NCBI RefSeq assembly: GCF_040545925.1
Contig: NZ_JBEPMX010000009.1
Location: 58,731-122,730, forward strand
Source of the DNA: Alkalibacillus flavidus
GTDB taxonomy: Bacteria > Bacillota > Bacilli > Bacillales > Alkalibacillaceae
DNA: 64,000 nt
Reading direction: 5' to 3'
Part shown: positions 50,044 through 58,331 of the stretch, in pieces
Position numbering within the stretch: position 1 is the first letter of the stretch
Layout of the letters: every line of letters begins with the position of its first letter
Program-made: the position numbers and the translations under genes
Notes under the pieces: generated by a model
Told to the model about the DNA's origin: nothing
Database searches by the model: none
Seen by the model: the letters and a program-made list of their open reading frames with translations, nothing else

Positions 50044-50751
50044 ATGCGACATACGATATTAGTTGTCGATGATGAAGAACCCATTGCAGATATATTAAAA
50101 TTTAACCTCGAAAAAGAAGGTTACGATGTTTTAATCGGATATGATGGAAATGAAGCCATTGAACTTACGAAACAGGAAGAACCCGATTTAATCTTATTAG
50201 ATATCATGTTACCCGAAAAAGACGGCATGGAAGTGTGCCGTGAAATTCGTCAAGACTACCAAATCCCAATCATTATGTTAACGGCGAAAGACTCAGAAAT
50301 TGATAAAGTGTTAGGCCTCGAACTTGGTGCTGATGACTATGTCACGAAGCCGTTTAGTAACCGAGAATTGATTGCACGGGTGAAAGCGAATTTACGTCGT
50401 CGTAGCTCAGAAGGCCAAGAACACTCAACTGGATCCATTCCTAATATTCAAATTGGCGGATTAGACATTAATCGTGAAAATTACTCGGTTACCCGCTACG
50501 GGGAGCCTGTCGATCTGACGCACCGTGAGTTTGAATTGTTATTATACTTAGCGAAACATATCGGACAAGTCATGACCCGTGAACACTTACTTGAAACGGT
50601 ATGGGGCTACGATTATTACGGTGACGTGCGCACAGTAGATGTGACCGTCCGCCGACTACGTGAAAAAATCGAAGACAGTCCGAGTAACCCAACTTGGATT
50701 GTGACACGACGGGGAGTTGGTTATTACCTTCGCAACCCTGAGCGGGAGTAG
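50044..50751 (+). CDS. walR: Response regulator WalR (YycF)
   Basis: A 235-residue OmpR/PhoB-type regulator. The receiver domain has the acidic pocket DDEE (9-12), phospho-acceptor Asp53 (LILLDIMLPEKDG) and Lys in TKPFS; the winged-helix domain (about 135-230) ends WIVTRRGVGYYLR. It is the essential regulator of cell-wall hydrolases in Firmicutes. Heads the walRKHIJ-htrA operon and is five bases before walK. Confidence 0.98.
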   Translation: MRHTILVVDDEEPIADILKFNLEKEGYDVLIGYDGNEAIELTKQEEPDLILLDIMLPEKDGMEVCREIRQDYQIPIIMLTAKDSEIDKVLGLELGADDYVTKPFSNRELIARVKANLRRRSSEGQEHSTGSIPNIQIGGLDINRENYSVTRYGEPVDLTHREFELLLYLAKHIGQVMTREHLLETVWGYDYYGDVRTVDVTVRRLREKIEDSPSNPTWIVTRRGVGYYLRNPERE

Positions 50752-50756
50752 ATGAC

Positions 50757-52577
50757 ATGGCTAGGCTAAAAACCTTTTTCAAATCGATTCAGTTAAAGTT
50801 TATTATCATCTATATTTTGTTGTTACTTATAGCGATTCAAGTGATCGGTGCGTATTTTGCGCGCCAACTTGAAACGCAATTACTCGAAAATTTCACTGAA
50901 TCGATCAACGACCGTGTCGAATTGTTGAACTATAACTTAGAACAGGCATTGGTCGCTGAGCGAGATGATGACGATCAACCATTAGAGGAAGACGTCGAGT
51001 CGATTATTTATGACTTTGACTCAGACGAAATTACTGAAATTCAAGTGATTGATAGTAACAATCGTGTGCTCGGTACGACGAGCCAGTTCGACCAAGAAAT
51101 TGTCGGGAACCGAACGACTGAAACGAGGATTCAACGAGCGTTGTCAGCGGGTAACCGAGAAGAGAAAGTCGTCTACAATCCTGAGATAGGTCATCGTACG
51201 CTCGTTATTTCGACGCCGATTGAGGTCGATGGCAATATCGTTGGTGCGCTATCACTAGAGGCATCGATTGAAAGTGTTTATTCGCAGTTAGATGATATTA
51301 ACCGGATTTTCGCCAACGGGACTATGCTTGCAATTACGATTTCTGCGCTACTCGGTGTCTTAGTGGCTCGAACGATTACGCGTCCGATTATGGAAATGCG
51401 TAAGCAGACGAAAGTGATGGCAACAGGTGATTATACGAGCAAAGTCAATGTCCACGGTGAAGATGAGATCGGACAATTGGCTGTCAGTTTCAACGAATTA
51501 AACGAACAATTGCAGCTCGCTCAAGCGACGACAGAAGAAGAACGGCGAAAGTTAAGTTCCGTTTTATCGAATATGACAGACGGCGTGATTGCGACGGATG
51601 ATCACGGTGATATTATATTAATGAACGAACCAGCGTCGAAATTAATCGGGAAGCATTACGTCGAAGTCCAAGGCGAACCATTGCTCGATGTACTAGGTTT
51701 ACACGACCATGTCGATCAGTTAGACGAAATTAAAACATTAAGCAGTACCATCATTGATTTTTCTGATGACAACCAAGAATTATTGTTAAAAGCGAATTTC
51801 TCTGTTTTCCAAGATGAAGCGGAAGAAATGAACGGATTTTTAACGGTCTTGAGTGACGTGACAGAAGAACAAAAAGTCGAACGCGAACGCCGTGAATTTG
51901 TGGCGAACGTCTCGCACGAGTTGCGCACACCACTGACGACGATGCGCAGTTATTTAGAAGCATTAACAGACGGCACGACGTGGAAAGACGAAACGATTGC
52001 GCCGAAGTTTTTACATGTCGTTCAAAACGAATCAGAACGAATGATCCGTCTCGTTAATGACTTGTTGCAATTGTCGAAGATGGATAACCAAGACCACCGC
52101 ATCGAAAAACATCGCGTCGAATACGTTCAATTTATTGATCATATTATTGAGCGTTTTGCGTTTAATGCAAAAGAAGGGCTGACGATTAAACGTCATTTAC
52201 CGTCTAAAGCGTCTTATGTTTATATGGACTCTGATAAATTAACGCAAGTGCTTGATAATATCATTTCCAATGCAATGAAGTATTCGCCTGAAGGTGGCGA
52301 TATCGATGTGACGGTTGAAGTACAAAAACACCACATCGTGACGAAAGTGTCAGACGAAGGAGTCGGCATTCCAGAAGAAAAAGTAGACAAGATCTTTGAC
52401 CGCTTTTATCGCGTGGACAAAGCTAGAACGCGTCAAATGGGCGGTACAGGACTAGGCCTGGCGATTGCAAAAGATCTCATCGAAGCGCATGATGGGGCGA
52501 TTTGGGCTGATAGTCGTGAAGGACAAGGGACAACGATTTCATTTAGTTTACCGTTGATGCGGAAGAAACGTGGGTGA
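50757..52577 (+). CDS. walK: Sensor histidine kinase WalK (YycG)
   Basis: A 606-residue kinase: transmembrane helix 1 (about 13-34), an extracytoplasmic Cache-like domain (35-180), transmembrane helix 2 (about 182-203), HAMP, PAS (about 265-370), HisKA with FVANVSHELRTPLTTM and HATPase with NIISNAMKYSPEGG, DEGVGIP and GGTGLGLAIAK. It senses wall status and phosphorylates WalR. The stop overlaps the start region of walH. Confidence 0.98.
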   Translation: MARLKTFFKSIQLKFIIIYILLLLIAIQVIGAYFARQLETQLLENFTESINDRVELLNYNLEQALVAERDDDDQPLEEDVESIIYDFDSDEITEIQVIDSNNRVLGTTSQFDQEIVGNRTTETRIQRALSAGNREEKVVYNPEIGHRTLVISTPIEVDGNIVGALSLEASIESVYSQLDDINRIFANGTMLAITISALLGVLVARTITRPIMEMRKQTKVMATGDYTSKVNVHGEDEIGQLAVSFNELNEQLQLAQATTEEERRKLSSVLSNMTDGVIATDDHGDIILMNEPASKLIGKHYVEVQGEPLLDVLGLHDHVDQLDEIKTLSSTIIDFSDDNQELLLKANFSVFQDEAEEMNGFLTVLSDVTEEQKVERERREFVANVSHELRTPLTTMRSYLEALTDGTTWKDETIAPKFLHVVQNESERMIRLVNDLLQLSKMDNQDHRIEKHRVEYVQFIDHIIERFAFNAKEGLTIKRHLPSKASYVYMDSDKLTQVLDNIISNAMKYSPEGGDIDVTVEVQKHHIVTKVSDEGVGIPEEKVDKIFDRFYRVDKARTRQMGGTGLGLAIAKDLIEAHDGAIWADSREGQGTTISFSLPLMRKKRG

Positions 52578-52582
52578 TCGAC

Positions 52583-53917
52583 ATGACGAAAGAACATTTT
52601 AAATCAGGCATACTGTTCATCCTCGTGATCAGTAGTTTAGGGTTAACCTTTGCCTTATGGACGTATCAGCCCCAATATGAAGAGCCAGGCCAAATCACGT
52701 ACTTAGAAGAGACGGAATTAGACGGTAAACAAAAAGTGTTGAAAGACGTTGTTTTACCGGATAAAATGATTTTTAATCAATCGCGTCAGTATAGTATGTT
52801 GACATCCAAACAAGAAGAAAAACAACTCTTTAATGATATGTCTGAGTGGACGTTTTCAGAGATCGACCAATTTCCGACAAACCGATCCACTGATGTATGG
52901 AATCCGAATATTGAACTCGTAATGCCTACAGAAGTACCGTTTAATGTTATTAGTCGGTTGTTTAATGTAGACGAATTAGATTATGAAGGTTCGGATACGT
53001 TTAATCGTATATTTTTTCAACTAACGAGAGGGTCGGAAGAACGAATTCGTGTTAGTTTTACGTCGGACGTACAACCGAATGTGTTAAACGGACGGGTTGA
53101 TTCGGTTAGTGCTTATGATCAATTACAATCGTATTTTACCGAAAATGATATGACGAGTATGGAACGAGTACAACTACATGAGGATCAAGCGAAAGACTAT
53201 GTCTATGTGACAAATGAAAGTATAAGCTTGCCAGAAGAAACCGTGTTAGTGGACCGCTTAGACAGACAGCCATTAATTAATGTGCTTTTTAATAATCCGT
53301 CGCTCGTTCGCCAACAAAATTCTGGAAATTCTTCAGAAACATATTTAACTGACGGGACGCGCTTGTTACGGTTAAACGATGCGTTTGGCGTGAATCAGTA
53401 TGCGTCGTATCATAAACCTCCGTCACAAGAAACGAATAGTTTAACGCATACTGAATTATTGCTTAACAGTTTAAGTCATACGAATGATTATCTTGGTTGG
53501 ACAGATGATTTTCGCGTGAATCAATTAAATGAGTCGAATCAAGTCATTCAATATCGTAACCATTTTGCGGGTTATCCGATTTTTGATCGTAATGGCTATA
53601 TGACGATGCAACAAGAATGGTCAAACATCGAACTGCAATCGTTATCGCGTCCATTGTTTAAACTGACAGCCCCATTTCAACAAGGTGAAATGATTGAGAT
53701 TGATTCAGGAGTGTCAGTCCATGAGTTGTTGCATGAGAGTTCACAGTCTATTTCGTGGTCATTAGTGAGTGATATTCAATTAGGTTATGACATTAGTGCT
53801 GGTGATGGCTTGAATAATGTCCTCTTTTTAGAGCCGACATGGTTTATACAGTACGCAGGCATTTGGCGTCCATTAGAATACTTTAATGAACGTATCACCT
53901 TGCAGGAGGATGGATAG
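52583..53917 (+). CDS. walH: WalK-regulatory protein WalH (YycH)
   Basis: About 444 residues: one N-terminal membrane helix (about 8-28) and a large extracytoplasmic region, matching YycH in length and operon position. Similarity by eye includes FALWTYQPQYE and the central LFNVDELDYEG. WalH and WalI interact with WalK in the membrane and modulate its activity. The start is uncertain: GTG at 52574 overlaps the walK stop; ATG at 52583 is used here with GGGTGAT before it. Confidence 0.88.
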   Translation: MTKEHFKSGILFILVISSLGLTFALWTYQPQYEEPGQITYLEETELDGKQKVLKDVVLPDKMIFNQSRQYSMLTSKQEEKQLFNDMSEWTFSEIDQFPTNRSTDVWNPNIELVMPTEVPFNVISRLFNVDELDYEGSDTFNRIFFQLTRGSEERIRVSFTSDVQPNVLNGRVDSVSAYDQLQSYFTENDMTSMERVQLHEDQAKDYVYVTNESISLPEETVLVDRLDRQPLINVLFNNPSLVRQQNSGNSSETYLTDGTRLLRLNDAFGVNQYASYHKPPSQETNSLTHTELLLNSLSHTNDYLGWTDDFRVNQLNESNQVIQYRNHFAGYPIFDRNGYMTMQQEWSNIELQSLSRPLFKLTAPFQQGEMIEIDSGVSVHELLHESSQSISWSLVSDIQLGYDISAGDGLNNVLFLEPTWFIQYAGIWRPLEYFNERITLQEDG

Positions 53918-53919
53918 TC

Positions 53920-54756
53920 ATGCAATGGGGACAGATCAAAACGTTATTCATCATCAGTTTCTTAGTGCTAAATATCTTCTTAGCACAGCAGTTTTTAGAG
54001 AAAATAAGCGACACCAATCTCGAAACATTGTCACAAACCAGTTTTGAAGATCGATTAGAAGCGCAAAACATTGAATACAGTGATTTACCAGAATCAGGGC
54101 AAGAAGAAGTTTACGTGTCATCAAGCCGTTATGAATTAACTGAAGATGACTTAAATGAGATTGAATCGAACTTCGATAATCAGCGTATGGTGATCATGAA
54201 CAACGACACGATCGTCAGTGAATTTAACGAGCCACTGGAACTAGACGGTGGCGATAATGATGTCCTCGATTACGTGTTTAGAGGCGATGAATATCAATTT
54301 TGGAAAGAATATAACGATAACCTCGTGCTGTTTTTTCAAAAGCAAAACGGCCGCCCCGTTTTCTTTAACTATTCCGGGGTGTTAGCGGTGAAATTAAACG
54401 AGGAAGGGCACGTCACGAGTTACGCCCAAACCTTATTAAACGAAGCCCAAGTCGAAAGTGATGCGCAAACGGTGCTAGCCCCGATGAGCGCAATCGAAGT
54501 GCTTTATTCGGACGTCCTAGAACGAGGCGATGAGATCACGGATATGAGCCTGGGTTATCACACGTTAGTGCCATTAGAAGAAGGGGAACAAATTTTTACC
54601 CCGACGTGGAAGATTACGATCAATCATGAAGACATTCATTTTGTCAATGCGATAGAAGGACAATTAATTACGACAGAGGAACAAGAATTCGTGGAATCGA
54701 TGACGTACTTCGTCGACTATCAAGTAGAAGAATTAATCCGGAGTGAAGTAGAATGA
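53920..54756 (+). CDS. walI: WalK-regulatory protein WalI (YycI)
   Basis: A 278-residue protein with one N-terminal membrane helix (MQWGQIKTLFIISFLVLNIFL region) and an acidic extracytoplasmic domain. This is the YycI pattern. It sits two bases after walH and overlaps walJ by four bases, so production is coupled. It is thought to form a complex with WalH and WalK at the cell membrane. Confidence 0.9.
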   Translation: MQWGQIKTLFIISFLVLNIFLAQQFLEKISDTNLETLSQTSFEDRLEAQNIEYSDLPESGQEEVYVSSSRYELTEDDLNEIESNFDNQRMVIMNNDTIVSEFNEPLELDGGDNDVLDYVFRGDEYQFWKEYNDNLVLFFQKQNGRPVFFNYSGVLAVKLNEEGHVTSYAQTLLNEAQVESDAQTVLAPMSAIEVLYSDVLERGDEITDMSLGYHTLVPLEEGEQIFTPTWKITINHEDIHFVNAIEGQLITTEEQEFVESMTYFVDYQVEELIRSEVE

Positions 54757-55547
54757 GTTTAGAATTTAGTGTTTTAGCATCAGGGAGTTCAGGCAACGCA
54801 TTTTACATCGGGACAGGCCAGACGAAATGGCTCGTCGATGCCGGCTTAAGTGGCAAAAAAATCGAAACCTTACTCGACCAAGTCCAGGTCAACCCGCACG
54901 ATCTAGACGGTATCTTAGTCACACATGAACATAGCGACCACATTAAGGGACTCGGCATTATGGCGCGTCGCTACGAGTTACCGATCTATGCGAACGAAAA
55001 AACGTGGCAAGCGATGGCGTCATCAATTGGGAAGGTAAGTGACGACCAAAAGTTCGAATTCGATATGGAAACTGTCCGGACATTTGCCGATTTAGACGTC
55101 GAAAGCTTCGGTGTTTCGCATGACGCAGCTGATCCGATGTTTTACGTGTTCCATCATGAAGGTAAGAAAGTCGCCTTATTAACCGATACCGGCTACGTTT
55201 CTGAGCGGATGAAGCGGACCGTCGAAAATGCCGATGCGATTTTGTTTGAAACGAACCATGATGTGGGTATGTTGCAAATGGGTCGTTATCCGTGGAATGT
55301 GAAGCGGCGCATTTTAAGCGACCTAGGCCACGTATCGAATGACGATGCCGCATGGGCCATGATGGATGTCATCGGTGATCAGACGAAGAAAATATTTTTA
55401 GGGCATTTAAGCCAAGATAACAATATGGTAGACCTGGCCCAAATGAGCGTATCGCAAACATTATCGCAATACGATTATCCTGTTGGCGACAAACTACAAC
55501 TAGAATCAACCAGCCCGATTGAGCCAACGCCGATCACGAAATTGTGA
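54753..55547 (+). CDS. walJ: Metallo-beta-lactamase fold exonuclease WalJ (YycJ)
   Basis: A 264-residue protein beginning MSLEFSVLASGSSGNAFYIG and carrying HEHSDH (metal site), with further ligands in SHDAADP and LLTDTG. The YycJ family has reported 5'-to-3' exonuclease activity and a proposed part in mismatch repair and coordination with cell division. The start lies within the stop of walI. All metal ligands look conserved. Confidence 0.95.
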   Translation: MSLEFSVLASGSSGNAFYIGTGQTKWLVDAGLSGKKIETLLDQVQVNPHDLDGILVTHEHSDHIKGLGIMARRYELPIYANEKTWQAMASSIGKVSDDQKFEFDMETVRTFADLDVESFGVSHDAADPMFYVFHHEGKKVALLTDTGYVSERMKRTVENADAILFETNHDVGMLQMGRYPWNVKRRILSDLGHVSNDDAAWAMMDVIGDQTKKIFLGHLSQDNNMVDLAQMSVSQTLSQYDYPVGDKLQLESTSPIEPTPITKL

Positions 55548-55610
55548 GGATGTTTAACGTGATAAAATAGTGGGTATTTTTTAAAAACAAGCTTTAGTGA
55601 GGTGATAACA

Positions 55611-56873
55611 ATGAGTTATGAAGATGAACAGTACAATCAACATCATGATACCCAATCCAAATCAAAACCAGGTAAGCCGTGGTTTGCCGCGATCGTCGGT
55701 GCTATTCTCGGCTCTGTCTTAATGTTTTTCTTATTGACGACGTTCACAGGACAAAATGTGGCGTCATCAGATGATACCAATAATTCAGATGAGCAACAGG
55801 AGAACACCGATGAATCAAGTAGCGACGACAATCAAGCGAATGACAACTCATCGAGTCAAAACAGCATGAATATTGATATTGCGACACAGACAACAGACGT
55901 CGTCGAAAATGTATCGGACGCGATTGTCGGTGTTGTGAATATCCAAAACCAAAATAATATTTTCGGTCAACAACCTCAACAAGGTTCTCAACAAGGCGGC
56001 ACAGGCTCTGGTGTTGTTTATAAACAAGAAGACGGCTCAGCCTATGTCGTGACGAACCATCACGTCATTGAAGGAGCTGATGCTGTTGAGATTGTATTCC
56101 CAGACGAAACACAAGTTGAAGCGGAAATCGTCGGCAGTGATATGTACACAGACTTAGCCGTGTTACGCGTCGATGATGAACACGTCTCCCAAGTGATCGA
56201 GCTAGGCGATTCGGATTCACTCGAAGTCGGTGAACCTGTCGTAGCGATTGGTAACCCATTAGGCCTTAAGTTCGCAGGCTCTGTCACACAAGGTGTCGTG
56301 AGCGGGAAAGACCGCTTAATTCCAGTTGATTTAGACGAAAACGGTACGCAAGACTGGCAAATGGAAGTCCTCCAAACCGATGCCGCGATTAACCCTGGTA
56401 ACTCAGGTGGCGCACTCGTGAACATGGACGGACGATTAATCGGGATTAACTCGATGAAGATCTCATCAGCCCAATTAGAAGGCTTAGGCTTTGCGATCCC
56501 AATTAATTCAGCGAAACCAATCATGGATGAACTCGAAGAAGACGGTACAGTAACCCGTTCTTACGTCGGTATTTCACCAATGTCATTAGCGGATATTCCG
56601 CAATACCATTGGCAAAATACGTTGAACTTACCTGACGATGTGGAAAAAGGTGTCGTCGTCTCATCTGTCGGTAACATGTCTCCAGCAGCACAAGCTGGCT
56701 TACAACAATACGACGTGATCACACAAATTGACGGACAGTCGATCAATAACGTGTTAGAACTGCGCCAGTACCTCTATAACGAGACAGAACCTGGCCAAGA
56801 AGTGACCGTGACGTACTATCGTAACGGCGAACAACAAGACACGACAATCTCACTCACATCACAAGAATTTTAA
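55611..56873 (+). CDS. htrA: HtrA-like membrane-anchored serine protease
   Basis: About 420 residues: one membrane helix (about 25-45), an extended Asp/Ser/Asn/Gln-rich linker (50-90), a trypsin-like protease domain with His151 (VVTNHHVIEG), Asp181 (TDLAVLRV) and Ser265 (NPGNSGGALVN), and a C-terminal PDZ domain (about 320-410). It is a surface quality-control protease; the wal-operon paralogue YycK. GAGGTGAT before the ATG at 55611 supports that start over the GTG at 55602. The Gln-rich stretch near 112-130 is low complexity. Confidence 0.95.
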   Translation: MSYEDEQYNQHHDTQSKSKPGKPWFAAIVGAILGSVLMFFLLTTFTGQNVASSDDTNNSDEQQENTDESSSDDNQANDNSSSQNSMNIDIATQTTDVVENVSDAIVGVVNIQNQNNIFGQQPQQGSQQGGTGSGVVYKQEDGSAYVVTNHHVIEGADAVEIVFPDETQVEAEIVGSDMYTDLAVLRVDDEHVSQVIELGDSDSLEVGEPVVAIGNPLGLKFAGSVTQGVVSGKDRLIPVDLDENGTQDWQMEVLQTDAAINPGNSGGALVNMDGRLIGINSMKISSAQLEGLGFAIPINSAKPIMDELEEDGTVTRSYVGISPMSLADIPQYHWQNTLNLPDDVEKGVVVSSVGNMSPAAQAGLQQYDVITQIDGQSINNVLELRQYLYNETEPGQEVTVTYYRNGEQQDTTISLTSQEF

Positions 56874-56884
56874 ATAACATGACC

Positions 56885-56920
56885 AAAGAACTTACTCACA
56901 TTGTGGGTAAGTTCTTTTTA
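56885..56920 (+). terminator. Terminator after htrA
   Basis: AGAACTTAC pairs with GTAAGTTCT through CAC/GTG, followed by TTTTA. Confidence 0.85.
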
Positions 56921-56954
56921 TATTCGGAAATACCGACTTATGCACATTATTCAT

Positions 56955-57135
56955 TGATTTATACACAAAATGTGGGTAAATGTTTAGGCCACATTCTATA
57001 TATAGGAGGATGAATACAATACCTCTCTAAATATAGCACGAACATATGTTAATATGTGTGTAACTATGTGGATAACTGCACTTATAGACAACCTTTCACA
57101 ACCTATAACCAGCTTACACACAAGTTATCAACAAC
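56955..57135. other. DnaA-box-like cluster upstream of rlmH
   Basis: A gene-free stretch with a perfect TGTGGATAA (57067-57075) and near boxes TTATACACA (56959-56967), TGTGGGTAA (56971-56979), TTATAGACA (57082-57090), TTACACACA (57114-57122) and TTATCAACA (57125-57133). Another perfect TTATCCACA lies inside rlmH (57519-57527). Function as a DnaA-binding locus is inferred. Confidence 0.55.
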
Positions 57136-57320
57136 ATCTGTGAACAATCTGAATAAGTCCATTCCCCGACAACATCGACATTGCGAACAACCCCAACTTA
57201 TGACATAGTAAAAGAGATATAGACAAAAAACGAACATTTATCATCAAACCGTCAGAAACAAACGGTATTGGTAGTAATGATATGTAGCGAAACGATTCAA
57301 TACGCTCATGGAGGGATTCG

Positions 57321-57800
57321 ATGAACATTACGATCATCTCAGTCGGCAAGTTAAAAGAGAAGTATCTAATCCAAGGCATCGACGAATACTTAAAACGACT
57401 TAGCAAATACGCCAAAGTTAAAATTGAAGAAGTACCAGACGAACAAGCTCCTGATCAATTAAGTGAAGCGGAAGAAAACCAAGTCAAACAGAAGGAAGGA
57501 GAAAAGATATTCACAAAGTTATCCACAGACCAGTACGTCATCACCCTAGAAATCGAAGGCAAACAACTCACATCTGAACAATTCGCCCAAAAACTCGACG
57601 ACCTAGCTACATATGGCAAAAGTAAAGTCGCCTTCGTGATCGGTGGCTCACTTGGATTAAGTGACGACATTAAACAACGCAGCGATTTGGCTATTTCGTT
57701 TAGTAAAATGACGTATCCTCATCAGTTGATGCGTCTGATCTTAGTGGAGCAGGTTTATAGGGCATTTCGGATTATGCGGGGAGAACCGTATCATAAGTGA
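57321..57800 (+). CDS. rlmH: 23S rRNA (pseudouridine1915-N3)-methyltransferase RlmH
   Basis: A 159-residue SPOUT methyltransferase with the trefoil-knot SAM-binding segment VIGGSLGLSDDIK and the C-terminal MRGEPYHK. It methylates pseudouridine 1915 in helix 69 of 23S rRNA. In staphylococci the 3' end of this gene (orfX) is the attachment site for SCC elements; here the 3' end lies at the left boundary of an AT-rich accessory segment, and its last six codons plus stop are encoded again at 63519-63539. Confidence 0.97.
   Translation: MNITIISVGKLKEKYLIQGIDEYLKRLSKYAKVKIEEVPDEQAPDQLSEAEENQVKQKEGEKIFTKLSTDQYVITLEIEGKQLTSEQFAQKLDDLATYGKSKVAFVIGGSLGLSDDIKQRSDLAISFSKMTYPHQLMRLILVEQVYRAFRIMRGEPYHK
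57780..57800 (+). repeat. Left att-like repeat (rlmH 3' end)
   Basis: The end of rlmH, containing GAACCGTATCATAAGTGA and encoding GEPYHK-stop. It matches 63519-63539 at 17 of 21 positions in direct orientation and resembles staphylococcal attB for SCC. Confidence 0.75.
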
Positions 57801-57804
57801 AAAA

Positions 57805-57830
57805 GGAGTTGAATATTAATATACAACTCC
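57805..57830 (+). terminator. Hairpin after rlmH
   Basis: GGAGTTG and CAACTCC enclose the palindromic AT-rich GAATATTAATATAC region. There is no strong T run, so termination would be weak. In SCC elements inverted repeats lie near the att sites, so this may instead be the cassette's terminal structure. Confidence 0.4.
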
Positions 57831-58031
57831 ATTCAATTAACTAGTGACAAAGCAAAATAAACCATATAAGAAGTTAACTTGACATAATTGATACCGAAAA
57901 ATAATCCAATATAACCATTTAGGTAGTACTGGATTTTTATTCGATGTAACCATTATAGTTTGGAATGGTAAATGGCTTAAATTATTCTTACTCACTATAG
58001 CGGTATTTCAGAGAAAGGATATGAGTATTAA
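57831..58031. other. AT-rich intergenic stretch after rlmH
   Basis: No ORF, tRNA or repeat was recognised. It is distinctly more AT-rich than the adjoining wal/rlmH region. Confidence 0.4.
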
Positions 58032-58058
58032 GTTAGTAGAAGATTAGCTATAAGTTGT

Positions 58059-58283
58059 TTGCTTGATCAATACGCAATAACCCAAGATATGACCTCTGGA
58101 ATAATTGATAACTTAAAATTATACTCGGATGATGAAAAGTATATCTTAAACCTATTATTACGTATTATAAATGGATCTAATAAAATTGTAGAGTTAGTTG
58201 AAAGCTTACCTACATTCGAGTTAAAAAATTTTTTCACAGCTGTCTGCTATAAATATAGTAGACAGCTTTTACTTTGCAGTTAG
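58059..58283 (+). pseudogene. Small ORF of unknown function, possibly a remnant
   Basis: A 74-codon frame (TTG start) with a helix-rich translation LDQYAITQDMTSGIIDNLK. I do not recognise it. Its C-terminal part runs through a strong hairpin at 58238-58270, so the real coding region, if any, probably ended earlier in another frame. Upstream, the frame is open from 58032 and a short ATG reading (58021) in another frame ends quickly, suggesting a frameshifted or decayed gene. Confidence 0.25.
58238..58270. terminator. Bidirectional terminator at 3' end of the PHP-ATPase gene
   Basis: AGCTGTCT pairs with AGACAGCT with an inner CTAT/ATAG stem. An A/T-rich tail follows on the minus strand; TTTT follows on the plus strand. 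Confidence 0.7.
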
Positions 58284-58331
58284 AAAATAAAAGTAAGCTG
58301 AATTTTCTTTTTACCGTATTTTAGTGGAGAA

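Noticed and set aside
57001..57030. Short leader peptide after AGGAGG
   Set aside because: The ATG directly abuts the RBS and the frame ends after six codons, so translation is improbable.
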